From: Thermococcus siculi
GTDB taxonomy: Archaea > Methanobacteriota_B > Thermococci > Thermococcales > Thermococcaceae
DNA length: 64,000 nt
Reading direction: 5' to 3'
Assembly: GCF_002214505.1 (NCBI RefSeq)
Contig: NZ_CP015103.1
Location: 868,001 to 932,000 of the forward strand
This document shows positions 55,145-62,957 of this stretch, piece by piece. Under the pieces are notes generated by a model. The model was not told the origin of the DNA. It searched no databases and was given only the letters and a program-made list of their open reading frames with translations. The translations under genes and the position numbers were made by a program. Each line of letters begins with the position of its first letter. Position 1 is the first letter of the stretch.

Positions 55145-55573
55145 ATGAGGATAATTAACGCTGAAGGACTCATACTCGGAAGGCTCGCCTCGAAGGTCGC
55201 CAAGATGCTCCTTGAGGGCGAGGAGGTCATCATAGTCAACGCCGAGAAGGCCGTCATCACCGGAAACCGCGAGGACATCTTCGCCAAGTACAAGCAGAGG
55301 ACCGAGCTGAGAACCAGGACCAACCCGAGAAGGGGCCCGTTCTATCCGAAGAGGAGCGACGAGCTCGTCAGGAGGACCGTCAGGGGAATGCTCCCCTGGA
55401 AGACCGACCGCGGAAGGAAGGCCTTCAAGAGGCTCAAGGTCTACGTCGGCGTTCCGAAGGAGTTCGAGGGCAAGCAGCTCGAGACCATAAGCGAGGCCCA
55501 CATGTCGAGGCTCGCCACTCCCAAGTACGTTACCGTTGGCGAGGTTGCCAAGTTCCTCGGTGGAAAGTTCTGA
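55145..55573 (+). CDS. rpl13: Ribosomal protein L13 (uL13)
   Basis: 142 residues; early 50S assembly protein. [20 protein letters not shown] and [20 protein letters not shown] are the conserved segments. Confidence 0.97.
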   Translation: MRIINAEGLILGRLASKVAKMLLEGEEVIIVNAEKAVITGNREDIFAKYKQRTELRTRTNPRRGPFYPKRSDELVRRTVRGMLPWKTDRGRKAFKRLKVYVGVPKEFEGKQLETISEAHMSRLATPKYVTVGEVAKFLGGKF

Positions 55574-55584
55574 GGTGAGAGAAG

Positions 55585-55992
55585 ATGAAGGTCATTCAGA
55601 CTGCTGGTAAGAGGAAGACGGCCATCGCGAGGGCCACCATCAGGGAAGGAAAGGGCCGCGTCAGGATCAATCGCAAGCCCGTCGAGATAATCGAGCCGGA
55701 GATAGCACGCTTCACCATCATGGAGCCGCTCGTCCTTGCCGGCGAGGAGATAGTTGGCAAGGTCGACATCGACGTCAAGGTCGAGGGCGGCGGCTTCATG
55801 GGACAGGCCGAGGCTGCGAGGGTTGCCATAGCCAGGGCCCTCGTCGAGTGGACCAACGACATGAACCTCAAGGAAAAGTTTATGAAGTACGACAGGACCA
55901 TGCTCGTCGGGGACAGCAGGAGGACCGAGCCGCACAAGCCCAACCGCTCGACCAAGGGTCCGAGGGCCAAGAGGCAGAAGTCCTACCGCTGA
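55585..55992 (+). CDS. rps9: Ribosomal protein S9 (uS9)
   Basis: 135 residues; its C-terminal tail ([13 protein letters not shown]-like) reaches the P site. Starts [20 protein letters not shown] after GAGGTGAGAGAAG. Confidence 0.97.
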   Translation: MKVIQTAGKRKTAIARATIREGKGRVRINRKPVEIIEPEIARFTIMEPLVLAGEEIVGKVDIDVKVEGGGFMGQAEAARVAIARALVEWTNDMNLKEKFMKYDRTMLVGDSRRTEPHKPNRSTKGPRAKRQKSYR

Positions 55993-56033
55993 TGGCTTTC
56001 CTTTAATATTCATTTGGAAAGAAGGTGATACGG

Positions 56034-56231
56034 GTGATAGTCCCCGTCAGGTGCTTCACGTGTGGAAAGGTCATAGGAGACAAATACTACGAGTTTAAGG
56101 CCCGCGTCGAGAAGGGCGAGGATCCCGAGAAGGTGCTCGACGACCTCGGGGTTGAGAGGTACTGCTGCAGGAGGACGCTCCTCAGCCACGTCGAGCTGAT
56201 CGACCAGGTAATGGTCTACAAGGTGTATTGA
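56034..56231 (+). CDS. rpoN: DNA-directed RNA polymerase subunit N (Rpo10)
   Basis: 65 residues; Rpb10 homolog with a CX2C...CC zinc-binding bundle (CFTCGKV and YCCRRTLL). GTG 56034 ([12 protein letters not shown]) follows AAGGTGATACGG and gives the usual archaeal length. Located after S9 as in other archaea. Confidence 0.96.
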   Translation: MIVPVRCFTCGKVIGDKYYEFKARVEKGEDPEKVLDDLGVERYCCRRTLLSHVELIDQVMVYKVY

Positions 56232-56248
56232 AAAACCACATTTCTTGG

Positions 56249-56326
56249 GGGGCCGTGGGGTAGCTTGGTCTATCCTCCCGGCTTGGGGTGCCGGAGACCC
56301 GGGTTCAAATCCCGGCGGCCCCACCA
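56249..56326 (+). tRNA. tRNA-Pro (anticodon GGG), CCA encoded
   Basis: Acceptor GGGGCCG / CGGCCCC, anticodon stem CCGGC-TTGGGGT-GCCGG (GGG), T arm CCGGG-TTCAAAT-CCCGG, CCA at 56324-56326. No intron. Confidence 0.95.
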
Positions 56327-56376
56327 AAAGTTTGCAATGGATTTGAGCTGGAACCTGGAAGGCAGGGGTGGTAGTC

Positions 56377-56550
56377 GTGTTTAAGTATACCCGCTTTGAG
56401 AAGGCCCGTATCATAGGGGCGAGGGCCCTTCAGATAGCGATGGGAGCGCCCATCCTCATAGACGTCCCGGAAGGAATCACGCCGCTCGACGCAGCTCTGC
56501 TCGAGTTCGAGAAGGGCATAATACCGCTCACCGTAATAAGGCCGAGCTGA
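56377..56550 (+). CDS. rpoK: DNA-directed RNA polymerase subunit K (Rpo6)
   Basis: 57 residues; Rpb6/omega homolog. [20 protein letters not shown] and the C-terminal [13 protein letters not shown] are conserved. GTG 56377 (MFKYTRFEK) follows GGGGTGGTAGTC; a longer GTG start at 56368 is less likely. Followed after 17 bases by the enolase-like gene. Confidence 0.95.
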   Translation: MFKYTRFEKARIIGARALQIAMGAPILIDVPEGITPLDAALLEFEKGIIPLTVIRPS

Positions 56551-56567
56551 TGAAAGATGACCGTGAT

Positions 56568-57582
56568 AGAGAACGTCATAGGCAGGGTTGCAGTGCTCAG
56601 GGGTGGCAGATACTCCGTTGAGGTAGACGTCCTCACTAGCTCGGGCTTTGGCCGCTTCGCCGCCCCGATAGATGAGAACCCGGCCCTCTACATAGCCGAG
56701 GCCCACAGGGCGGTCAGTGAGGTCGACGAGATAATAGGGCCAGAACTCATAGGCTTCGACGCCAGCGAGCAGGAACTTATAGACAGCTACCTCTGGGAGA
56801 TCGACGGCACCGAGAACTTCAGCCACATCGGTGCGAACACAGCCCTGGCGGTCTCAGTGGCCGTCGCCAAGGCAGCCGCCAGCGTCAAAAAAATGCCCCT
56901 CTACAGCTACCTCGGGGGCACCTTCACAACGGAACTGCCGGTGCCGATCCTTGAGGTGGCCGGCGGAGACGCCTTCGAGTACTACGTCATGGTCAGGGAT
57001 CTCATGGAGATAACCGACGTCATTGATGCCCTCAACAAAGTGCTTGAGCACGCGGAAGGAAACACTGTCGAGGCCTTCTCCAACGCGACCGAGAAGGCTA
57101 CCGATGAGCTTGGCCTCGACATCGCACTCGGACTCGTCCAGAAGCAGCCCCTGGAAACAGAGGAGGTCCTCTCGATAGTGGAGGACAACAACGTCGCCTA
57201 CATAAAGCCCATGGGCGATGAAGAGTTATTCCTTGAGCTAATCGCCGGAACCCACGAGGTGTTCGTTGACGGCGAATACCTCTTCCGCGAGAAGGACATA
57301 CTGGACAGGCGCTACTACAACGCGCTCTCCATAAAACCCATCAACCTTGGCACGCTCACCGACTTATACAACCTCGTGAACGACGCCAAGTCGGAGAGGA
57401 TAACCCCGATCCTCTCGGAGGCTCGCTACGAGTCCTCCGATGAGGCACTGGCCCACATTGCAGTGGGCCTGCGCTGCCCGGCGATGGTGTTCCGCAGGGA
57501 TTCCATCGCCAAGCTGAACGAACTGATAAGGATAGCCGAAGATTTGGGTGAAAGGGGTAGGATAATAACCTTTGAAGGATGA
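56568..57582 (+). CDS. Enolase-like protein, catalytic residues apparently lost
   Basis: About 337 residues against 425-430 for true enolase. The N-terminal domain is enolase-like (RVAVLRGGRYSVEVDVLTSSGFGRFAAP; IGANTALAVSVAVAKAAA). In the barrel, metal-binding and active-site motifs are changed: the region of VDDLF reads FVDGEYLF, that of IEDPF reads IKPMGDEEL, and the SHRSGET loop becomes SEARYESSDEALAH. NALSIKPINLGTLTDLYNLV still matches the Lys-containing strand. It is therefore probably a non-catalytic paralog. It lies between rpoK and rps2 in the information-processing cluster. The frame opens at ATG 56557 (MTVIENVIG), which is the usual annotated start; the body begins near 56568. Confidence 0.8.
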
Positions 57583-57595
57583 GGAGGTGTGAAGA

Positions 57596-58201
57596 ATGGA
57601 GGAATACCTTGTTCCGCTCGACCAGTACCTTGCCGCCGGTGTCCACATCGGCACCCAGCAGAAGACCCAGGACATGAAGAAGTTCATCTACAGGGTCAGG
57701 CAGGACGGCCTCTACGTCCTCGACGTCAGGAAGACCGATGAGAGGCTCCGCGCCGCCGGTAAGTTCCTCGCCAGGTTCGACCCGGAGAGCATACTTGCGG
57801 TAAGCGTTAGGCTCTACGGCCAGAAGCCGGTCAAGAAGTTCGGCGACGTCACCGGCGCCCGCGCGATACCCGGCCGTTTCCTCCCTGGAACCATGACCAA
57901 CCCCAAGGTCAAGAAGTTCGTGGAGCCGGACGTTCTCATCGTCACCGACCCGAGGGCCGATCACCAGGCCATGAAGGAGGCCATCGAGATCGGTATTCCG
58001 ATCGTCGCCCTCGTTGACACCGAGAACTTCCTCAGCTACGTCGACGTTGCCATACCGACCAACAACAAGGGTAGGAAGGCCCTTGCGCTCATCTACTGGA
58101 TCCTCGCGAGGGAGATCCTCTACAACAGGAAGGAGATCGAGAGCAGGGAGGACTTCAAGGTCCCGGTCGAGGACTTTGAGATGAGGATCATCAGAACCTG
58201 A
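57596..58201 (+). CDS. rps2: Ribosomal protein S2 (uS2)
   Basis: 201 residues; archaeal S2/SA protein at the mRNA exit side. [20 protein letters not shown] and [20 protein letters not shown] are conserved. ATG 57596 follows GGAGGTGTGAAGA. Confidence 0.97.
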   Translation: MEEYLVPLDQYLAAGVHIGTQQKTQDMKKFIYRVRQDGLYVLDVRKTDERLRAAGKFLARFDPESILAVSVRLYGQKPVKKFGDVTGARAIPGRFLPGTMTNPKVKKFVEPDVLIVTDPRADHQAMKEAIEIGIPIVALVDTENFLSYVDVAIPTNNKGRKALALIYWILAREILYNRKEIESREDFKVPVEDFEMRIIRT

Positions 58202-58241
58202 GGGGAAGGTTTTTAATCCCTCCCCGTTTACACTCCCTCGC

Positions 58242-58329
58242 GCGGGGGTGCCCGAGCCTGGCCAAAGGGGGCGGACTTAAGATCCGCTGCCGCAGGGCTA
58301 CGCGGGTTCGAATCCCGTCCCCCGCACCA
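58242..58329 (+). tRNA. tRNA-Leu (anticodon TAA), CCA encoded
   Basis: Acceptor GCGGGGG / CCCCCGC, anticodon stem GCGGA-CTTAAGA-TCCGC (TAA), long variable arm, T arm GCGGG-TTCGAAT-CCCGT, CCA at 58327-58329. No intron. Confidence 0.95.
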
Positions 58330-58331
58330 AA

Positions 58332-58341
58332 GCTTTAAAAG
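58332..58341 (+). promoter_or_regulatory. TATA box for rpl40e
   Basis: GCTTTAAAAG, 47-56 nt upstream of ATG 58388, directly after tRNA-Leu. Confidence 0.5.
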
Positions 58342-58387
58342 TCGAGTCGTGTAGGTGAAGACGGTTTAAGATCATGAGGTGATCACG

Positions 58388-58546
58388 ATGGCGAGATTCC
58401 CCGAGGCTGAGGCCAGAATCTTTAGGAAGTACATCTGCATGCGCTGCGGTGCCACTAACCCGTGGAAGGCCAAGAAGTGCAGGAAGTGCGGCTACAAGGG
58501 TCTCAGGCCCAAGGCCAAGGAGCCGCGCGGTGGAATGGGACGCTGA
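58388..58546 (+). CDS. rpl40e: Ribosomal protein L40e (eL40)
   Basis: 52 residues: starts [20 protein letters not shown] and has a zinc ribbon (CMRC, CRKC). Eukaryotes make this protein as a ubiquitin fusion; archaea make it alone. ATG 58388 follows GAGGTGATCACG. Stop TGA at 58544-58546. Confidence 0.95.
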   Translation: MARFPEAEARIFRKYICMRCGATNPWKAKKCRKCGYKGLRPKAKEPRGGMGR

Positions 58547-58653
58547 AGTCCCTATCTTCTACATTTCTGCCCTTTCAATTCTGCAGTTTTCTCGCATTTT
58601 AATCCCAATGAGCGAGAAGAGTGTAAAATTTTCTGGCCAGCCGCTGCCGGCCT

Positions 58654-58983
58654 TTACTCTCCCTTCAGCTTGGAGACCATGTCCTCGAGAAAAGCTATGC
58701 CGTCCTCGAGGAGCTTCTCCCCCTCGGGCGTGAGCTTGTAGTACTTCCTCGATGGCTTCCCCGTCTGGCTCTCCTGCCATTCCGCGGTCACGTAGCCCTC
58801 CTTCTCCAGCTTGTAGAGGACGACGTACGAGCTGACCGTTGCCGGCTCGAAGTTGAACGCCTCCTTTATTCTCTCCTTCAGCTCGTAGGCGTACATCGGT
58901 CTCTCTTTCAGGAGTCGAAGGATATAGAGCCACAGAACTTCCTTGGTAATCTTGTTCCTCAGCCTCTCCATCGGGGTCGTCAT
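58654..58983 (-). CDS. PadR-family transcriptional regulator
   Basis: 109 residues with a winged-helix domain (LWLYILRLLKERPMYAYELK; ATVSSYVVLYKLEKEGYVTA) and a short C-terminal helix for dimer formation (GEKLLEDGIAFLEDMVSKL). PadR proteins are usually repressors responding to small molecules or stress. ATG 58983 follows GGGTGAGAAC. It is divergent from a FUN14 gene, and the 110-nt gap contains a perfect 7-1-7 palindrome. Confidence 0.9.
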   Translation of the reverse strand: MTTPMERLRNKITKEVLWLYILRLLKERPMYAYELKERIKEAFNFEPATVSSYVVLYKLEKEGYVTAEWQESQTGKPSRKYYKLTPEGEKLLEDGIAFLEDMVSKLKGE

Positions 58984-59023
58984 GTTCTCACCCTACTTTT
59001 ATGATTGCTAAATATTTCGTCTC

Positions 59024-59038
59024 CGTTTAATTTAAACG
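59024..59038. promoter_or_regulatory. Palindrome CGTTTAA-T-TTAAACG between padR and FUN14 genes
   Basis: Perfect 15-bp inverted repeat in the divergent promoter, overlapping TATA-like TTTAA sequence. Candidate binding site for the PadR-type regulator encoded next to it. Confidence 0.5.
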
Positions 59039-59093
59039 TTTTGGCGGTAACGTTTTTATTCATAGATGCCCCTAATCCAACGTGGGTGGTAGA

Positions 59094-59393
59094 ATGGAGT
59101 TCGACGTTAACGCGATGATGGGGGACATGGGGGTCGGTGCTATAGTCGGCTTCGTGACCGGCTACGCCGTCAAGAAGGTCATGAAAATAGCACTCGCACT
59201 CATAGGGGCCTACGTCGTCAGCCTCCTCTGGCTGGAGCAGAAGGGGGTCCTTATAATCGACAAGGACAGGCTGTTCAACCTGGTCGGTGAGTGGAGCCAT
59301 GAGATACTGACCGCCGGGGAAAAGGTGATGGCACTCCTGCCTGGGACGGCGGCGTTCCTTGGCGGCTTTGCCCTAGGGTTCCACAAAGGATGA
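59094..59393 (+). CDS. FUN14-family membrane protein
   Basis: 99 residues with a glycine-rich first membrane segment (VGAIVGFVTGYAVKKVMKIA) and a following hydrophobic helix (LIGAYVVSLLWL), plus a C-terminal glycine-rich segment (TAAFLGGFALGFHKG). This is the FUN14 pattern known from mitochondrial FUNDC1 and small prokaryotic proteins of unknown role. ATG 59094 follows GGGTGGTAGA. Confidence 0.85.
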   Translation: MEFDVNAMMGDMGVGAIVGFVTGYAVKKVMKIALALIGAYVVSLLWLEQKGVLIIDKDRLFNLVGEWSHEILTAGEKVMALLPGTAAFLGGFALGFHKG

Positions 59394-59404
59394 AGAAAGA
59401 GGGT

Positions 59405-60166
59405 TTAGACCTTTCCACGGTACAGTATCTTGATGAGTTCCTCCGGGAGATTCTCTTTCCTTATCCTTTCCTCTATTAGCCTCTTCTCCTCCTCGTAATC
59501 CACCTCTATGAACTTCGTGTGGAGCGTGTCAACGTCCACCAGCGCGAACGTTGCCCTGTGTCCCTTTCCGGGCGGATAGCCAACGCTGCCCGGGCACACT
59601 ACCCTTCCGTAGCGGGTCATGGCGTTAACTGGATACCTTGGTGATGCCACGAAGAGTATCTCGTAGTCCTTAACAGGGCGCATTATTGCCTCGTAATAGC
59701 TCGTTGGCTGCTCGGGAAGCACCTGTCCGTGGAACGGGTTGAGCGGGCTTCCGTATACGCCAAAGATGTCGTTCTTCCCTATCCTGTCGACGAGGTATAT
59801 CGGGAGATCCCTTATGAACTCCCTTCCCTCGTGCCCGAGGGCCTCCCAGGTGTGTTTTAGGGCCATCTTCACGTATTCTGGATAGTTCACCCTGTCGATG
59901 TAGTCCGACCCTTCTGCGTGGGGATCGCTCTCCGCGATAACCTGGTCGAACTCACCCCTGATGATCCTGACCCTGTTGCTCTTAATGAGGTCGTCGAGGG
60001 TGTCTATGATCTCTCTCGGATACGGGAAGAGGCCGATGATGTTTCCAATGATGTAGTACTTCTCTATCTCATAGCCCTCCTCTTTGAGTTCCTCTATCCT
60101 CTCAAGGGCCTTCATGAGGGCCGGAAAGTTTCCGTTGATGTTGGCCAGAACCGCAACGTACGTCAT
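59405..60166 (-). CDS. Metallophosphoesterase-like protein with altered metal-binding motifs
   Basis: 253 residues of calcineurin-like fold. Where active enzymes have SDIHGN, this reads LANINGN; GD-x-x-G reads GNIIG; GNHD/E reads GEFDQV. Only the C-terminal half keeps recognisable elements (GVYGSPLNPFHG, ILFVASPRYP, VVCPGSVGYPPG). The loss of the D-x-H and GD ligands suggests a non-catalytic or differently acting protein, in contrast to the canonical enzyme at 4.2 kb. ATG 60166 follows GGGGGTGAGGGCG. Overall pattern matches the YfcE/MJ0936 branch. Confidence 0.8.
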   Translation of the reverse strand: MTYVAVLANINGNFPALMKALERIEELKEEGYEIEKYYIIGNIIGLFPYPREIIDTLDDLIKSNRVRIIRGEFDQVIAESDPHAEGSDYIDRVNYPEYVKMALKHTWEALGHEGREFIRDLPIYLVDRIGKNDIFGVYGSPLNPFHGQVLPEQPTSYYEAIMRPVKDYEILFVASPRYPVNAMTRYGRVVCPGSVGYPPGKGHRATFALVDVDTLHTKFIEVDYEEEKRLIEERIRKENLPEELIKILYRGKV

Positions 60167-60527
60167 CGCCCTCACCCCCAGTTTTTCTTACCATAATTAA
60201 CTAAAAGTTTGGAGGTATTTAAGGGTTTCGGAGGTTGGGGGTTCACCGCTTTTTCTTTTTCCTTTCTTCTCTCCTCATCGCCGCCAGGTATAGCAGAATC
60301 GCGTCCTCGAGCACGTTATCACCCCCCGGGTCTTTTTGAATCGATGTCATCTGCTGATCCGGAGGTGTTTCCGGGATGTTGGGGAGTATGGTGGAAGACC
60401 TCGTTTTTTGAATTGGTCTCCGGGCAGGGCTATCCTAAGGTCTGAAAATTGCAACCGATGAATTTGGGGAGTGAGGGGAGATCAGAAGAATTTCTTCTCT
60501 CAGAGTTTTTGGCTGTTAGAAAGTTTA
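60167..60527. other. 361-nt gap with only a possible micro-ORF
   Basis: Contains the minus-strand promoter of the preceding gene (AACTTTTAGTTAATTATGG near 60190-60208) and a 23-codon minus-strand frame at 60243-60314. The part from 60320 to 60527 shows no coding potential, hairpin array or RNA gene that I can support; frames read through tRNA-Arg are artefacts. Confidence 0.5.
60243..60314 (-). CDS. Possible 23-residue basic peptide
   Basis: GTG at 60314 follows GGGGGGTGATAAC, a good ribosome site, and encodes MLEDAILLYLAAMRRE followed by a strongly basic tail (ERKKKKR), then TGA. An amphipathic helix with a Lys/Arg tail. Length makes chance occurrence possible; conservation would be needed to accept it. 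Confidence 0.3.
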   Translation of the reverse strand: MLEDAILLYLAAMRREERKKKKR

Positions 60528-60605
60528 TGGCGGACCGGCGGGGATTTGAACCCCGGACCTGCGGCTTAGGAGGCCGCCGCCCTATCCTAGCTAGGCTACC
60601 GGTCC
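60528..60605 (-). tRNA. tRNA-Arg (anticodon CCT), CCA encoded
   Basis: Minus strand: acceptor GGACCGG / CCGGTCC, anticodon stem GCGGC-CTCCTAA-GCCGC (CCT), T arm CGGGG-TTCAAAT-CCCCG, discriminator G and CCA at 60530-60528. No intron. Confidence 0.95.
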
Positions 60606-60674
60606 TCTGCCCGCTATCTCCTCCAAGGGAAGGGTATTTAAAGTTTACGGTCTATCGGGTGTGGGGGTGAGGAA

Positions 60675-61124
60675 GTGGACGAGCTTGACCTCAGGATTCT
60701 CTCCCTGCTCCAGGAGAACGCCCGTCTGTCCTACCGCGAGATAGCCAGGGAGCTGAAGGTGGCCGTGGGGACGGTCTACAACAGGGTCAAGAAGATGGAA
60801 GAGGAGGGGATAATCCGGGGCTTCGCTCCCGTTCTGGATTACGAGAAGCTCGGCTTTGGCCTCACGGCAGTTATAGGAGTGAAGGCCCGGGGCAGAAGGA
60901 TCATAGAGATAGAGCGCGAGATCGCGAAGAACGACAGGGTGATGATCGTTTACGACATAACAGGGGAGTTCGACATCGTTGTGGTCGCAAAGTTCAAGGA
61001 CAGGGCCGATATGAACCGCTTCGTCAAATGGCTGCTTTCCCTGGAAGGTGTGGAAAAAACCAACACGAGCGTAGCGATGCAGGTGGTAAAGGAGGACATG
61101 AGGCTAAAACTAACGGAGGACTAA
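60675..61124 (+). CDS. Lrp/AsnC-family transcriptional regulator
   Basis: 149 residues: N-terminal helix-turn-helix (LDLRILSLLQENARLSYREI, then VAVGTVYNRVKKMEEEGII) and a C-terminal RAM ligand-binding domain (TAVIGVKARG; YDITGEFDIVVVAKFKD). Such regulators form octamers and respond to amino acids. GTG 60675 follows GGGGTGAGGAA. Its 3' end overlaps the convergent gene by 15 nt. Confidence 0.92.
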   Translation: MDELDLRILSLLQENARLSYREIARELKVAVGTVYNRVKKMEEEGIIRGFAPVLDYEKLGFGLTAVIGVKARGRRIIEIEREIAKNDRVMIVYDITGEFDIVVVAKFKDRADMNRFVKWLLSLEGVEKTNTSVAMQVVKEDMRLKLTED

Positions 61125-61436
61125 GACCTCATCCAGGAAGCGCTTCGCAAAGTCATCGAAGCTCTCGACCGGGAGGATTACCTCCTTTCCGTTAACCTTT
61201 CCCTCAAAAATCAGATTTCTGGCCGTTATCTCCCGTATCTTCTTAAAGTCCGGGTTCTCCTCGACCGTATCCTCGAGGATCTCAGTGAACTCCTTCTCGT
61301 CGGCGTGCCTCACAACGCCCTCGATCACAACCTCCTTCCCGCACTCCTCCTCTGTGCAGTGGAATTTAAACGGGCGGCCGGGCTCGACCTCCACGGGGAT
61401 GGTCAGCCCGTCCGCGTTGTATATGAAGACCTTCAT
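61110..61436 (-). CDS. Uncharacterised 108-residue protein
   Basis: Small acidic protein (MKVFIYNADGLTIPVEVEPG) with one Cys pair (FHCTEEECGKEVVIEG) that could form a disulfide or bind metal. No known family recognised; it may be conserved within Thermococcales. ATG 61436 follows GGAGTGATGGGA. ATG 61442 would overlap the upstream GfcR-like stop (TGATG). Probably co-transcribed with that regulator. Confidence 0.78.
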   Translation of the reverse strand: MKVFIYNADGLTIPVEVEPGRPFKFHCTEEECGKEVVIEGVVRHADEKEFTEILEDTVEENPDFKKIREITARNLIFEGKVNGKEVILPVESFDDFAKRFLDEVLVLR

Positions 61437-61441
61437 TCCCA

Positions 61442-62158
61442 TCACTCCAGCCTTATGAGGCTCTCCACCGGGATGCTGTACTCCTCCTTCAGCCTGTCGA
61501 CGACGTCCCCGACGCTTATGAGGAAGAACATCCCGACCGGCTTTGCCCCCGCCTGCCTGCACATCTCGAGGAGCGCCCTCTGGGTTTCGCCGCTCCTTAT
61601 GACATCGTCGACTATGAGAACGTTTTCCCCCTTCTTCAGTGCCCACTGGGGCAGGTAGAGCGTGGTGACGCTTCCGGACGCGCTCGGCACGTAGCTGACC
61701 TCGTAGAACTTCTCAACGCCCACTTCCTTCTTCTTCTTGGCGTAGACGACGTCGACGTTGAGTTCCCTGGCAACGTGGACGCCGAGGGCTATGCCGTCCG
61801 TCGCAGCTGTCAGTACCTTGTCAACGTTCATGTCCATATACCTGCCCGCGATGTCCTCGGCAATGAGGCTCATCAAAGCCGTGTCGCTGAGGACGGGCAT
61901 GTTGTCAAAGAAGCCGTACTCGTCGAATTTTATCCTCTTCCTGACCTCCTCCTCGATGTTTATGTACGGGAGGAGCAGTTTGAGGAGCTCCCTCGTCCTC
62001 TCGGCGCTCGGAAGGACCTTCCCCCTCACGTATCTGTTGAGAACGGTTATTGGAAGGCCGGTTATCTTGGAGAGCTCCTCGTAGGTGTAGGTCTTCTTGA
62101 GCAGCCTGAGCACCCTGACAAGTCTCAGCTTTTCCTGCACGGACTTCAGCTGACTCAT
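61442..62158 (-). CDS. GfcR-like regulator: helix-turn-helix plus phosphoribosyltransferase domain
   Basis: 238 residues. The N-terminus has a helix-turn-helix (YTYEELSKITGLPITVLNRY) and the rest is a type I phosphoribosyltransferase fold with the PRPP loop VLIVDDVIRSGETQRALLEM. This matches the archaeal OPRT-like regulator family (GfcR in haloarchaea) rather than a biosynthetic PyrE. It may sense PRPP or nucleotides. ATG 62158 follows GGAGGTGAGAGC. TATA-like CTTATTTATACATT is present about 40 nt upstream. Confidence 0.87.
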   Translation of the reverse strand: MSQLKSVQEKLRLVRVLRLLKKTYTYEELSKITGLPITVLNRYVRGKVLPSAERTRELLKLLLPYINIEEEVRKRIKFDEYGFFDNMPVLSDTALMSLIAEDIAGRYMDMNVDKVLTAATDGIALGVHVARELNVDVVYAKKKKEVGVEKFYEVSYVPSASGSVTTLYLPQWALKKGENVLIVDDVIRSGETQRALLEMCRQAGAKPVGMFFLISVGDVVDRLKEEYSIPVESLIRLE

Positions 62159-62212
62159 GCTCTCACCTCCGGTGCCCATTGATTAACAAGAAAATGTATA
62201 AATAAGTTTCGG

Positions 62213-62713
62213 TCACTCGGATCTCTTTACAATCTTCCTGCGGTATTCCTCTATAACGTCGCCGTATTCACGCAGCAAAAACTCCCTTGTGACGGGTTCC
62301 CCCTCGGGATGATTCAGGCCCGGGCAAAAGGAATCCATCTTGACGTATACCTCCATCTTCTTCCCGTTCTTTACAAAAACGAAGGGATAGAGCCTGCAGG
62401 CGAGGGGCCTGTGGTGGTAGATTCTACACCTCTTGGTTTCGGGATCCAGGAAAACGCAGCCCCCGTCGAAGGGGCGTTTCTTGAGGGCGTAGCTGAGGAA
62501 CTTATCCCCGCGGTAGAACATCTTATCGTAGTCTACGAACTCCCAGGCGTTATAGCCCAGTTCTTCGATTCTAACTATGTCCTCATCCCTTATCGGGATT
62601 TCCAGCTCGTAGCAGCATCTCCCGCAGTTTTCGATGCACTTAAATTTAAAGGTGGGGTCGTGCTCCACCTCGAGGGTCTCGAGGTCGATCGTGGCGACCC
62701 ACCTCTTTTCCAA
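62213..62713 (-). CDS. YkgJ-family cysteine cluster protein
   Basis: 166 residues with the CX7-8CX2C pattern of UPF0153/YkgJ proteins: KCIENCGRCCYELEI near residue 25, then CVFLDPETKRCRIYHHRPLACRLYPF, and a late Cys (DSFCPGL). The cysteines likely bind zinc or an iron-sulfur cluster. Function unknown. TTG 62713 follows GGTGAGCGG; no ATG is available near. Lies 4 nt after the RAM-domain gene. Confidence 0.85.
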   Translation of the reverse strand: MEKRWVATIDLETLEVEHDPTFKFKCIENCGRCCYELEIPIRDEDIVRIEELGYNAWEFVDYDKMFYRGDKFLSYALKKRPFDGGCVFLDPETKRCRIYHHRPLACRLYPFVFVKNGKKMEVYVKMDSFCPGLNHPEGEPVTREFLLREYGDVIEEYRRKIVKRSE

Positions 62714-62717
62714 CCGC

Positions 62718-62957
62718 TCACCCCCTGTAGGAGCTGGCTATCAGCGTCTCCGTCATCTCGATGTGCCTGACCTTTCTCAGAACCCCGTCGTGAAAACTGT
62801 CAAGCTCCTCTATGCTTCCCACTTCAACACGGAGGATGAGGTCGTACTCCCCGTACACCCGGTATATCTCCTTGATGTTCTCGTGTCCGGCCAGGGCAGT
62901 GTGGACTTCATCCTCGTAGCCGGGCTTAACCACCACCAGAACGAACGCCTCTATCAT
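62718..62957 (-). CDS. Stand-alone RAM domain protein (Lrp/AsnC ligand-binding domain)
   Basis: 79 residues equal to the C-terminal RAM domain of Lrp/AsnC regulators ([40 protein letters not shown]) without a DNA-binding domain. Such proteins bind amino acids or interact with full-length Lrp proteins. ATG 62957 shares ATGA with the srp54 stop. Confidence 0.9.
   Translation of the reverse strand: MIEAFVLVVVKPGYEDEVHTALAGHENIKEIYRVYGEYDLILRVEVGSIEELDSFHDGVLRKVRHIEMTETLIASSYRG

Noticed and set aside
56010-56414. Minus-strand 134-codon frame across tRNA-Pro
   Set aside because: Same artefact (GFEPGS from the tRNA T arm); it also opposes rpoN and rpoK, which are secure.
60209-60445. TTG-initiated 78-codon plus-strand frame after the phosphoesterase gene
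   Set aside because: Low-complexity Ser/Phe-rich sequence with no conserved feature, overlapping the promoter of the opposite gene and the better-supported micro-ORF.
60449-60670. Plus-strand frame with a GFEPRT-type peptide
   Set aside because: It is a translation of the antisense of tRNA-Arg; such GFEPRT/GFEPGS peptides are well-known artefacts of tRNA T arms.
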